Of a stretch of 64,000 nucleotides of DNA, positions 19,301 to 26,076 are shown one piece after another. This DNA is from Paenibacillaceae bacterium. Lineage in GTDB: Bacteria > Bacillota > Bacilli > Paenibacillales > NBRC-103111. A program made the position numbers and the translations under genes. Every line of letters starts with the position of its first letter. Position 1 is the stretch's first letter. Below the pieces are notes generated by a model. That model was given only the letters and a program-made list of their open reading frames with translations. It was not told the origin of the DNA and searched no databases. The stretch spans positions 1-64,000 of the forward strand of contig JAQSYI010000008.1 in NCBI GenBank assembly GCA_029256185.1. Reading direction: 5' to 3'.

Positions 19301-19660
19301 TTCAATGAAAACCTCAATTGAGTCTCTCTCCCACGTATTGAGATTGGCCGTATTAATGAGAGTGTCCTGCACATTCGCATAAACGTACAGATTCCCCCCG
19401 TCCCACAGCACGTTGAACTGTCCTTGCACCTCGCTTACCTTGCCGTTCTTCCAGCGCCCCGGCGCAAGTGTGGCTGTGCTGTCATAAGCTGCATCCTTCG
19501 TTCCGTCGATGACCGGAGTGCCGGCGGCCGCCTTGGAGAACATCATCTTCGTCAAATTATCCTCCAGAGGATCAGCAGCAGCCCCGAGCGGGGGCAGCAC
19601 CATGGCCAATGCCAGCAGTGAAACCATTATTTTCGACCCTATCGCAGACCGTACTCCCAT
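16340..19660 (-). CDS. Secreted CBM9 / DUF4832 / F5-8 type C exoprotein
   Basis: A 1106-residue secreted protein. The ATG has AAGGAGGG 8 nt upstream and a signal peptide to about residue 29. Domains: a CBM9-like sugar-binding domain (about 40-240), a DUF4832-type beta/alpha-barrel (about 255-690) with NYGEGHVWG as a plausible acidic active-site segment, a copper-amine-oxidase-N-like domain (about 715-815), and two F5/8 type C (CBM32-like) domains (826-967 and 968-1106). Proteins with this barrel are treated as putative glycosidases, but activity is unproven. No SLH anchor is present, so wall attachment would rely on the lectin-like domains. It is the last gene of locus 2, downstream of the binding protein, and has a perfect cre in its upstream gap. 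Confidence 0.8.
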   Translation of the reverse strand: MGVRSAIGSKIMVSLLALAMVLPPLGAAADPLEDNLTKMMFSKAAAGTPVIDGTKDAAYDSTATLAPGRWKNGKVSEVQGQFNVLWDGGNLYVYANVQDTLINTANLNTWERDSIEVFIEEDNGRKDVYGPGDHQIRIMADGALAIKSASNLLAPGDVTVAHQLTGTGYIIEAKIPLKITAPVNGKKIGFDLQINDADEGANRSGLIGWNDFQDYASLYPKNMGQLQLVTGPTANSDTVLIDYPPLGPAIPPVDFSSRTVVQEGQVQLQAYESTAPLLNPNKGWVLYGDTANWGRPNLQTAETLALGTIGYYRYNWYEIEPQEGQYNWAIIDGTIAAWDALGKKFAFGVINANTARPSIRYVTPKWVEDAGAQFIEADIEFNLDASVHGSQMIPVWNDPIYVEKLDQFIEALGNRYNHDPRVEFIDIRSYGNYGEGHVWGLSESPDPARRSQLISDEELQTYHIDTYRRHFPDKQLILPKGSLTHEAVLAAVPDQGIGLRFDAAVTGYPYHLAQASVKTPTVYEFVGSYAYLKGAGSWSDYAFYKNIPQGNPSFIGMGQYAGDAALFLKEKEALIAEAANLMGYHFVLNDIVVPQSAAAGSEISVILNWANKGFAPIYRDTHVALALLNTANQIVGQPYWLDELDAKQWLPRIVSEEQAEITLASAPAGNYKLAVGLFADKNDATPLYKLGNRSRVTSGWYVVSDQVLVSGNTYTFDGIEEQPVSVVIRNAMQAYDEEPVVSGGKVLVPLKPTFEALGVAVAVYGSTVTVTPDGGAAFELAVGAGGVSITGGVLVIEGDAIPGYLPVNADWDSESRTLTIVDRQVEPEYMASQEWRDSAGVLREARLAFDGNLNTSWVANAQASTISEAAPVWVQRNYAQPVTFNSVSITEHAGATAGEIGNFKLQYWDDGVWQDAYTGTKVSTGSKGDTYTFQFAPVITTKFRLLVTSATVGFVNVREIALSLSQPEPEYMASHEWRDSVGVLREARLAFDGNLSTSWVADKTASAVSEAAPVWVQRNYAEPVTFSSVSITEHAGATAGEIGNFKLQYWNDGVWQDAYTGAKVSTGSKGDTYTFQFAPVTTTKFRLLVTSATVGYVNVRSIELME
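16343..17185 (-). repeat. Duplicated F5/8 type C domain
   Basis: Two adjacent segments (17185-16760 and 16759-16343) encode F5/8 type C domains about 88 percent identical in protein, with long stretches of matching DNA. This is a recent intragenic duplication. Confidence 0.85.
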
Positions 19661-19708
19661 TATTTATACCCTCCTTGAAAATGGACTTTCAAGAAACGCT
19701 CCACATCG

Positions 19709-19722
19709 TGTTACCGCTTTCA
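19709..19722 (-). promoter_or_regulatory. Perfect-match cre (CcpA site)
   Basis: Minus-strand TGAAAGCGGTAACA matches the TGWAANCGNTNWCA consensus at all positions. It lies about 50 nt upstream of the start of the DUF4832 exoprotein gene, where CcpA binding would block transcription in rich sugar. No convincing -35/-10 pair was found beside it. Confidence 0.7.
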
Positions 19723-19801
19723 TCCTTTCTGTTAAAGTATTCCGACGAAGAGGATAGGAGCGAAAGCAACGTTTCGTTGCCCGCGGCCCCTGCCCTATTA
19801 C

Positions 19802-19833
19802 GGGCCGGGACCGCCCTTGTCAGGGGACGGCCC
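19802..19833 (-). other. Stem-loop between binding-protein and exoprotein genes
   Basis: Arms GGGCCG (19802-19807) and CGGCCC (19828-19833), with a second small stem GCAACG/CGTTGC nearby at about 19767-19781. There is no U-tract on the minus strand. It probably acts as an intercistronic RNA structure at the end of the binding-protein message. Confidence 0.4.
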
Positions 19834-19857
19834 TTGGAGCCCGGCATTACTCATTTT

Positions 19858-21435
19858 TTATTTGCCGTATGATGCAACGAAAGCCGCAGCCTGCGCCTTG
19901 TATTCCTCTATAAGCTTGTCATAGCCCGCACTCTTCAGCTTCTCCTTGTACTGGGCAAGCGCGCCGTCAATATCATCGACGAAGCCTGCATCCAACATGG
20001 GACGATGGACTGCCGCCACCGCAGCCACTGCGGCTGCTTCTGTCTTCACCGAATTGGAATTGAAGGTGAACAGGGAGCTGACGGGAGTGGAGCCTTTCTC
20101 CTGCACCTTGTTCAATACGTCAACCACCTGAGCGGGGAAAGCCGCATTGGTCCGGTACAGCTCTGTTCTCCAGCCCCACGGGCAAGCGCTGTCCGGGGCG
20201 AAATTGCTGTTGGCGGCGAGCAATTTGTATTGCGTATCCCCTACAGCCTCCCAGTGGACGCCTTCGATGCCCAGGGTGGTCAGGTCGTTTAGCTGCTTGT
20301 CGTGGCGGAGCAGATCCAGCACCATCAGAGCGCGCTCTGGATTCCCGGAGGTCGCGTGAACCGCCATGCCGTTGGCAAGCACACTGTTGGTATACAGCGG
20401 GATGTCCGGATACAGATCGACGATTTCCAGCTTCCAGTCCGGATGGGCCTCGCTGTTCTTGACGAAGGCCTGGGCAATATTCAAGGGCTGGCGGATATAA
20501 GTGGCGCTGGCGCCGTTGTCGAACGAAACATCATTGGTCGTTTTGTTCGAGAGGGCGCTTTGGGACCACAGCCCCTTCTGACGGTAAGCCTTGGCCTTCT
20601 CCAGATACTCGCGGTAACCTTTATTTTCAAACAAATCGACTAGCTCGATCGTGCCTTTTGCCGCAGATGACTTGATATCTACCGCTATGGGCAGCTCCTG
20701 CCCGCCGATGGCAACCGTGCCGTAGGAATTAGGAATCTCGAAAAGTGCGCGCTTCAGCCAGACTACACCGTCAGAGCCGCCCGCATTGTAGGCAAGCAAG
20801 CCCTTCTCCTTCTCAGCGATGGTTTCCATATAGCGGGTCATGCTTGCCATATCGGTAACTTTGGGAATGCTGTACTTCTCTCTGAGATCGCCGCGTACGA
20901 TGGCCATTTTCCCTATGCCGTATTCTTTGTTCGTATAGGGGACCATATAGATTTTTCCGTTAAACTTGGTCTGGACCCACTGGTCGGCTGTTACATTGGC
21001 AGAGGTTTGCGGTGCATATTTCTTCAACATTTGGTCTGTCAATTCCAGGAATCCGCCTTTGGCAGCCTGCTCGGAATAGAAGGCCCAATTGGCCGTGTAG
21101 ATCAGATCGAAGTTTTCTCCGGAGGCAAAGGCCAGCGGATATTTGGTCTTCCAGTCGCCCCAATCATAGAAGATGGGCTCAATGGTCGCATTAACCTTTT
21201 CCTTCAAAATGGCATTCACTTTCTCATACACCTTATCTGTGTCCGTTGGCTTGGCTCCGATCAAAATCATCCGCAGCTTGACCGGCTTCGAGGTGTCAAT
21301 GGCCTGGGCGGAACTGGCCGGCTCCTTGGTCGGTGCTTGAGTTCCTTCGGAGCTGCTGTTGTTGCCGGAGCATCCCGTAAGTGTCATCGCCCCTGCAAGC
21401 ATGGCAGCCAGAATGCCAAAATATCGTTTCTTCAC
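19858..21435 (-). CDS. Sugar ABC transporter lipoprotein (substrate-binding), locus 2
   Basis: A 525-residue solute-binding lipoprotein. It starts at GTG with GGAGGG 7 nt upstream; the signal peptide ends in the lipobox MTLTGC. A Ser/Glu/Thr-rich tether precedes the bilobed binding fold. It belongs to the same LplA/YtcQ-like class as the locus 1 and locus 3 proteins but is clearly divergent, so the three importers probably take different oligosaccharides. The two permease genes lie upstream. A 222-nt gap with its own extended -10 and a cre candidate suggests extra, separately controlled transcription of this gene. Confidence 0.9.
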   Translation of the reverse strand: MKKRYFGILAAMLAGAMTLTGCSGNNSSSEGTQAPTKEPASSAQAIDTSKPVKLRMILIGAKPTDTDKVYEKVNAILKEKVNATIEPIFYDWGDWKTKYPLAFASGENFDLIYTANWAFYSEQAAKGGFLELTDQMLKKYAPQTSANVTADQWVQTKFNGKIYMVPYTNKEYGIGKMAIVRGDLREKYSIPKVTDMASMTRYMETIAEKEKGLLAYNAGGSDGVVWLKRALFEIPNSYGTVAIGGQELPIAVDIKSSAAKGTIELVDLFENKGYREYLEKAKAYRQKGLWSQSALSNKTTNDVSFDNGASATYIRQPLNIAQAFVKNSEAHPDWKLEIVDLYPDIPLYTNSVLANGMAVHATSGNPERALMVLDLLRHDKQLNDLTTLGIEGVHWEAVGDTQYKLLAANSNFAPDSACPWGWRTELYRTNAAFPAQVVDVLNKVQEKGSTPVSSLFTFNSNSVKTEAAAVAAVAAVHRPMLDAGFVDDIDGALAQYKEKLKSAGYDKLIEEYKAQAAAFVASYGK

Positions 21436-21482
21436 TGCATTTCCCTCCGTTTCCTGATTCGAACCCCACGTTTGTAGCTTCC

Positions 21483-21519
21483 ATCATACCATTTTGTACA
21501 CCACTTGATACCGCTTACT
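21483..21519 (-). promoter_or_regulatory. Candidate extended -10 promoter with overlapping cre
   Basis: Minus strand TATGAT (21483-21488) is preceded by TGG, giving an extended -10. Seventeen bases further up, at the -35 position, lies AGTAAGCGGTATCA (21506-21519), which matches the cre consensus at 13 of 14 positions. This would place CcpA directly on the promoter of the binding-protein gene. The -35 itself is weak. Confidence 0.45.
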
Positions 21520-21556
21520 TGGCTGTCGGCCTTTGACCATTGGCCATCTGCAATCC

Positions 21557-21590
21557 ACCAGGGTTCTATCGATCAATGCTCAGCCCTGGT
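21557..21590 (-). other. Stem-loop between permease and binding-protein genes
   Basis: Perfect 7-bp arms ACCAGGG (21557-21563) and CCCTGGT (21584-21590) around a 20-nt loop. There is no U-tract. It occupies the same operon position as the hairpins at 7302 and 36902. Confidence 0.45.
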
Positions 21591-21657
21591 CATTGCGCCT
21601 GACATCCCATCACCTCCCTTCGGAATACAGGTCGTTTCCCGCAGACGCAATGCCATA

Positions 21658-22548
21658 TTATCCCTTGACTGCGCCTACCGTAATGCCCTTCACAATATGC
21701 TTCTGAATAAAAGGGTACACCAGCACAATCGGTCCCGTGGCGACAATGGTCATGGCCAGCTTGAAGGATTCGGAAGGGTATTGGATCATGACCCCGGCCA
21801 CATCCATCTGATTGTTAACAGCCTCCATCGTGTTGATGATGCGGTACAGATAATATTGGAGCGGAATATGCTTGTCGCTTGAGACGAACAGCATGGGATT
21901 ATAGTAATCATTCCAGTACCCCATCGCCGTGAACAGCACAATCGTGGCGATAACCGGCTTGGAGAGCGGCAGGATCAGCTTCAGGAAGATGTAGAAATCA
22001 CCCGCTCCGTCAATCCGTGCCGACTCCACGATGGACTCGGGAATCGTGCTCATGAAGCTCCGCAGAATAATCATGTAGAAGAAGCTGAACAGCATGGGTA
22101 TGATCAGAGCAATGTAAGGCATTTCCTTGAAATGCAGGTATCTGACGCACAACACGTACCAGGGGATGAGCCCCCCGGAGAAGATCGTCGTGAAGAAGAA
22201 ATAGAACGCGAACTTGTTGCGGTGCACATAATCCTTGCGCGACAAAACGAAGGATGCCATCGCCGAGAGGAACACGGACAGTGTCGTGCCGGCTGCGGTG
22301 ACGATGATCGTCATCCGGTAAGCACTCAGCATTTTCTCCGGCTTCTCAAAAATATAACGGTAGGCCTCCAAAGAAAAATCCTTGGGGAAGATGCCAAAGC
22401 CCTCCTGCAGAATGGACTCATTGGAGGACAACGAGCCGGATATGACAAGCAGGAACGGGAGCAGACAACCCACCGCGACAATTGTGATCATCAAGTAAGA
22501 AAACACTTGGGCGATAAAGACATCCGGTTTCTTCCACTTTGTACTCAT
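21658..22548 (-). CDS. Sugar ABC permease, LplC/YtcP type, locus 2
   Basis: A 296-residue membrane permease with six helices, the EAA loop ESARIDGAGDFYIF and the LplC-like C-terminus QKHIVKGITVGAVKG. The ATG has GGAGAAGG upstream at suitable distance. The gene lies 34 nt after the LplB-type gene, with which it forms the channel. ATP hydrolysis must come from an ATPase encoded elsewhere. Confidence 0.9.
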   Translation of the reverse strand: MSTKWKKPDVFIAQVFSYLMITIVAVGCLLPFLLVISGSLSSNESILQEGFGIFPKDFSLEAYRYIFEKPEKMLSAYRMTIIVTAAGTTLSVFLSAMASFVLSRKDYVHRNKFAFYFFFTTIFSGGLIPWYVLCVRYLHFKEMPYIALIIPMLFSFFYMIILRSFMSTIPESIVESARIDGAGDFYIFLKLILPLSKPVIATIVLFTAMGYWNDYYNPMLFVSSDKHIPLQYYLYRIINTMEAVNNQMDVAGVMIQYPSESFKLAMTIVATGPIVLVYPFIQKHIVKGITVGAVKG

Positions 22549-22582
22549 ATTTCACCTTCTCCTTTGAACATGTCCTTAATAC

Positions 22583-23488
22583 CTAGAACAACGAGTAGTC
22601 CGGCTGCAGCTTCTTGATAATAGTGTTCACGGATACGATGACAACGAAGCCGAACACCGCCTGATAGAAGCCCGCCGCCGCCCCCATCCCGATATCTCCC
22701 GTGCTGGTCAGTGCGCGGAATACATACGTTTCGATAATATCGGTGTTGCCGAAGAGCATCGGATTATTACCAGTCAGATTGTAGAACATATTAAAGTCTC
22801 CACGAATGACATGGCTGAGATTGAGCAGAATAAGAACAACAATGGTGGGCTTTAGCATCGGAAGCGTAATGTTAATGATTTTCTGCAGCACATTGGCTCC
22901 GTCGATGTCCGCCGCCTCATACATTTCCTGATCGATCCCGACAATGGCAGCCGTATAAATGATGGTTCCGTAACCGACTGACTTCCAGGACTGGAACACC
23001 ACGATGATAAACGGCCACCATCCGGTATTGGAATACACGTTAATCAGATCCAGATTCAGACTTCCAAGCACCGTGTTCACGACGCCATACTCGTAGCTGA
23101 ACATATTGTAGACGAACGCGCCCAGCACAACCCAGGATAAGAAGTACGGCAAGAACATCATCGTCTGGGCAATCTTTTTGAACCGCCTGTTAATGAATTC
23201 AGAGATGGCAATCGCGCAGGTGACCTGCAATACCAAATTAATGATGATGAACGACAAATTGTACAGAATCGTATTCCGGGTAATGCGCAGAGCGTCGCCC
23301 GACTGAAACAGAAACTCGAAATTTTTGAAACCGATAAAATCGCTCAGCATTCCTTTGCTATATTGAAAATCTTGAAAGGCCAGCGACAGCCCTACCATCG
23401 GGATATAAGAAAATACGAAAAAAAACACAACGGCAGGTAATATCATAAGTGTCAGTTGCAGATGCTTGATCTTGAATCTCCCAGGCAT
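22583..23488 (-). CDS. Sugar ABC permease, LplB/YteP type, locus 2
   Basis: A 301-residue permease. The start is the ATG at 23488, with GGAGG 6 nt upstream; the frame stays open upstream but that part runs through the promoter region and is not coding. Six membrane segments, EAA loop YEAADIDGANVLQK, and C-terminus LQPDYSLF in place of the usual GIW ending. It is the first transporter gene of locus 2 and has its own promoter with the TGTGCTA motif (23535-23590), separate from the gene at 24869. Confidence 0.9.
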   Translation of the reverse strand: MPGRFKIKHLQLTLMILPAVVFFFVFSYIPMVGLSLAFQDFQYSKGMLSDFIGFKNFEFLFQSGDALRITRNTILYNLSFIIINLVLQVTCAIAISEFINRRFKKIAQTMMFLPYFLSWVVLGAFVYNMFSYEYGVVNTVLGSLNLDLINVYSNTGWWPFIIVVFQSWKSVGYGTIIYTAAIVGIDQEMYEAADIDGANVLQKIINITLPMLKPTIVVLILLNLSHVIRGDFNMFYNLTGNNPMLFGNTDIIETYVFRALTSTGDIGMGAAAGFYQAVFGFVVIVSVNTIIKKLQPDYSLF

Positions 23489-23534
23489 GTCATTCCTCCA
23501 TCCTTCTACCTCAGCTTTTTCACTATGCACCCTA

Positions 23535-23590
23535 ACTATACAAGGCGGCTTGGCAAACTTACATATGAAAAAGCTATAACCATTAGCACA
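23535..23590 (-). promoter_or_regulatory. Regulated promoter of the locus 2 permease operon
   Basis: Minus strand: motif TGTGCTAATGGTTATA (23590-23575), then exactly 34 nt, then TATAGT (23540-23535) as -10. No good -35 exists, which fits activation by an AraC-type regulator bound around -62 to -47. The motif begins just after the stop codon of the preceding gene. Confidence 0.6.
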
Positions 23591-23594
23591 TGAT

Positions 23595-24869
23595 TTAGTT
23601 ATTCGGCTGATCAGCGGCCGCTTCAGATGGATGACTCTTCCATTCATTGCTGATGTTCACCACGATGAAGAACAGGGACGTATAGAGCGTCTTCCAGTCA
23701 TAAGACAATACGCAGTTGCCGATCATCGGCCCGGCCCTCTCAATCAACGCTTCATCACAGGACAACGCCACGATCCAGCACGCGAACAACGGCTCACGCA
23801 TGTAAGAGGCTTCCCCGGTACGGCGCGGACTGACTTCCGTTTCCCAGTAGTGGAACTGCTCCAAGGCCAGTGACACGGCTTCGGCTACCGAATGCTGCGG
23901 CTGCCACATATCCGACATCAGCCTCCAGTTTACTTCGTAATGCGATTCGGCCGACTTGGGAAACAAGCTGTAATTCGGTATAAACGGATAGGCCAAATAA
24001 GCGTTCGCCAACAGGCCGCGCCGGTAGATCTCCCGTACCTCGGGAGCTTCCTCCAGCAGATACAGCTCCTTCTGCTCCGCCTGATAAGCGCCCAGCACCC
24101 AGAAATGCTCGGTACCCATATCCTCGTTGGCGGCTATATCCCAGGTGGCTCCTCCTTCGCACATCTGCAGGCGGGTGTGGGACTGGCCTTCCGGCCGCTC
24201 ATGCAGCCTAATGCGGTATTGCTCCAGCCAATATTCTTCTCCGGTCAAATCATGGAGCGCCCGGGTAATGAACAGCAGGGATACCGCAGACCGCCAGCCG
24301 CCGCCGCAGAGCTCTCCCCGGCTCTCCGGCAAGCCATCGCACGGCAGCTTCCAGCCATTGCGTTCAATCGCCCCGGCCACCTGCACCAATCTGGCTGTTA
24401 TTGCCTTCGCTTCCTCAGAGGAAGGGAGGCCGCTTCTCGCATACTTCCAGAGTCCATAGAACCACGGAACCGTCTGATCCTCCGAACCGATCAGGTAATG
24501 AGTCCGTCCGTCCGTTGACACACTGCGGGCAATAAAGCCGGGCGTCTCCCCCACCTCCGACAGCAGCAGCAAGCCGGAGGCGATCCGGCTTGCCTCGGGA
24601 GCCATCTCCGCGTTGTCAGCCCCTGTACAAGCATCCGTCAGTCCTGCCAGGTATAATCCGCTGAAGAAAGCGCCGTTCTCAATCGGCGTCCACCAGCTCA
24701 TGGCATTGATCATCCCGCTTCTGCAGTCCTCGGGACCCGGTATCTCCACCGCCCCGTCCAGACCTGCATAATCCAGCAGCAGATGGTAGGGCCGGTACAT
24801 GAACCGCCTCCCGATCTCTGCATGTACACTCTCCGCAGCCTTCTTCCAATCTAGAGATTGTTCCGGCAT
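23595..24869 (-). CDS. Uncharacterised six-hairpin-like protein of locus 2
   Basis: A 424-residue cytoplasmic protein without signal peptide. I do not recognise the family with certainty. The helix-rich sequence with repeated aromatic and Trp/Gly segments (SWWTPIENGAFFSG; TVPWFYGLWKYARSG; EMGTEHFWVLGAY-like stretch) resembles (alpha/alpha)6 six-hairpin glycosidases and unsaturated uronyl hydrolases, but no diagnostic catalytic pair can be assigned. The ATG at 24869 has GGGGGA 6 nt upstream; a TTG one codon earlier is less likely. It is the first gene of locus 2 in the leftward direction and shares the 16-bp promoter motif with the permease operon, so it probably processes the imported sugar. 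Confidence 0.6.
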   Translation of the reverse strand: MPEQSLDWKKAAESVHAEIGRRFMYRPYHLLLDYAGLDGAVEIPGPEDCRSGMINAMSWWTPIENGAFFSGLYLAGLTDACTGADNAEMAPEASRIASGLLLLSEVGETPGFIARSVSTDGRTHYLIGSEDQTVPWFYGLWKYARSGLPSSEEAKAITARLVQVAGAIERNGWKLPCDGLPESRGELCGGGWRSAVSLLFITRALHDLTGEEYWLEQYRIRLHERPEGQSHTRLQMCEGGATWDIAANEDMGTEHFWVLGAYQAEQKELYLLEEAPEVREIYRRGLLANAYLAYPFIPNYSLFPKSAESHYEVNWRLMSDMWQPQHSVAEAVSLALEQFHYWETEVSPRRTGEASYMREPLFACWIVALSCDEALIERAGPMIGNCVLSYDWKTLYTSLFFIVVNISNEWKSHPSEAAADQPNN

Positions 24870-24929
24870 CAATATTCCCCCATTGCATTCATTTGCCTTA
24901 TTGGCCGTCTCACCCGTGCAAGCAAGCTC

Positions 24930-24985
24930 AGTATACCATCTCGCCGGTTCCGGGCTAACCCTACGTTTATATAATCGCTAGCACA
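24930..24985 (-). promoter_or_regulatory. Regulated promoter of the locus 2 six-hairpin-like gene
   Basis: Minus strand: motif TGTGCTAGCGATTATA (24985-24970), exactly 34 nt, then TATACT (24935-24930) with an upstream TGG extension. The same motif and spacing are found at 23535-23590. No -35 match is present. Confidence 0.6.
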
Positions 24986-24993
24986 TAAGCGGG

Positions 24994-25046
24994 CAAAAAG
25001 AGAATGGAAACAAGTTGGGATTCCATAACCCTAACTTGTTTCCATT
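24994..25046 (-). terminator. Terminator of the Mrp operon
   Basis: Arms 25003-25019 and 25029-25046 pair as 14 bp plus GGG/CCC with one bulged base. The minus strand continues into a T-rich stretch (CTCTTTTTG). It lies 20 nt after the mrpG stop codon. Confidence 0.85.
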
Positions 25047-25065
25047 ATTTTCCTTAATAATTGAA

Positions 25066-25449
25066 TTACGAATCGGATTGTCCTTGCTGCTGCTCATTTC
25101 TTTTCAAGTCCCGTCCCAGGTCATCCCGTACGCTCTTCTCCCACATGGGCACACCGGAGCGGTACGCGGCTCTTCCTGTCAAATGTCCGGCCACTGGGGA
25201 GGTAATAAAAACAAAAACAATGCCCAGCAGCAGCTTGATGCTGATCACATCCAGATAGAACATGAAATAAAGAAAGGCACCGGTCAGCACGCACAGAACT
25301 CCCAGCGTCGCCCCTTTGGCTGCAGCATGGGAGCGCAGGTAAATATCCGGCAGCCGGACAAGTCCGAAGGCGCTTAGCGCGCTTAGAATTGCACCCATCA
25401 ACACCAGCAGCACCAGCACCCACTCACCGATTGCGCTCACTGTTGTCAT
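25066..25449 (-). CDS. mrpG: Mrp-type Na+/H+ antiporter subunit G
   Basis: A 127-residue small membrane subunit with three hydrophobic segments and the MnhG/PhaG signature FGLVRLPDIYLRSHAAAKG. It is part of the Mrp complex that expels Na+ in exchange for protons and supports pH and salt tolerance. The ATG overlaps the mrpF end by 26 bp. It is the last gene of the operon, followed by a terminator. The hydrophilic C-terminal tail (about 30 residues) is rich in Arg, Glu and Gln. Confidence 0.93.
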   Translation of the reverse strand: MTTVSAIGEWVLVLLVLMGAILSALSAFGLVRLPDIYLRSHAAAKGATLGVLCVLTGAFLYFMFYLDVISIKLLLGIVFVFITSPVAGHLTGRAAYRSGVPMWEKSVRDDLGRDLKRNEQQQGQSDS

Positions 25450-25717
25450 GCTCCAGCACCTCCCCTCTTTCTATATACCTGGCCAGCGCAGTCGTGCCGA
25501 TAAAAGTTAAGATGCCGATCAGAAGAATAATCTCAATAAAATATTCCGTTCGCAGCAACAGCGACAATACGGCGATCATGGCCAGCAGGTTAATTCCGAT
25601 GGTATCCAGCGCCAGCACCCGGTCAGGCCGGGAGGGCCCCTTGACAAGCCGGTACAGGCAGGCGGCAAGGGCCAATGACAGTAAGGTTAACGCAGTCGTA
25701 AGGATTCCTGTTATCAT
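25424..25717 (-). CDS. mrpF: Mrp-type Na+/H+ antiporter subunit F
   Basis: A 97-residue subunit with three membrane helices and the MnhF/PhaF pattern KGPSRPDRVLALDTIGIN, full length for the family. The ATG shares one base with the mrpE stop codon, so the two are translationally coupled. It assembles with subunits E and G in the membrane part of the complex. Confidence 0.93.
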   Translation of the reverse strand: MITGILTTALTLLSLALAACLYRLVKGPSRPDRVLALDTIGINLLAMIAVLSLLLRTEYFIEIILLIGILTFIGTTALARYIERGEVLEHDNSERNR

Positions 25718-26076
25718 CAGCGGGTTACCTCCTTGATCGCTTTTTCGAAGGTGCCCCGGATCTGCTCCGACAGCTGCGAGACATCGTCTATATCGATGGC
25801 GTGAATATACAGCGTTCCTCCGTCTGCCGATACCTCAAGGGTCAGGGTTCCGGGAGTCAGGCAAATCAGACAGGACAGCAGGGTAACTTCCCAGTCGGAC
25901 TTGAGCGTGGTGGTATAGGCAAAGATGCCCGGGCGCATGGCCAATCTCGGCTTCACAATATGCCCAATCACGGCAAAGCAGGAACTGACCAGCTCCCGCA
26001 TGAAAATGCTGCCCAGCTTCAGAATCGCCCACCCCCGTCTCACGAGGTTTGCTAAAATTTGTATAGCCATTTTCAT
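25717..26076 (-). CDS. mrpE: Mrp-type Na+/H+ antiporter subunit E, N-terminal hairpin missing
   Basis: A 119-residue protein, against about 158-160 for known MrpE/MnhE. The first ten residues (AIQILANLV) match the family N-terminus and then jump straight to RRGWAILKL, which normally lies near residue 50. The missing part is about 40 residues and covers the first membrane hairpin. The reading frame is intact and the rest (GIFAYTT.LKSDWEVTLLSC, LTPGTLTLEV, YIHAIDI) is well conserved. The start overlaps the mrpD stop as ATGA. Because frame and couplings are kept, the protein may still be made; whether the complex tolerates the loss is unknown. Confidence 0.88.
   Translation of the reverse strand: MKMAIQILANLVRRGWAILKLGSIFMRELVSSCFAVIGHIVKPRLAMRPGIFAYTTTLKSDWEVTLLSCLICLTPGTLTLEVSADGGTLYIHAIDIDDVSQLSEQIRGTFEKAIKEVTR

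Noticed and set aside
12733..24985. TGTGCTA motifs as ordinary cre sites
   Set aside because: They match cre at only 11-12 of 14 positions, and the copies share more bases with each other than with the consensus, so a different factor is more likely.
25717..26076. MrpE as a frameshifted pseudogene
   Set aside because: The frame is continuous, couplings to neighbours are intact and the remaining protein is conserved.
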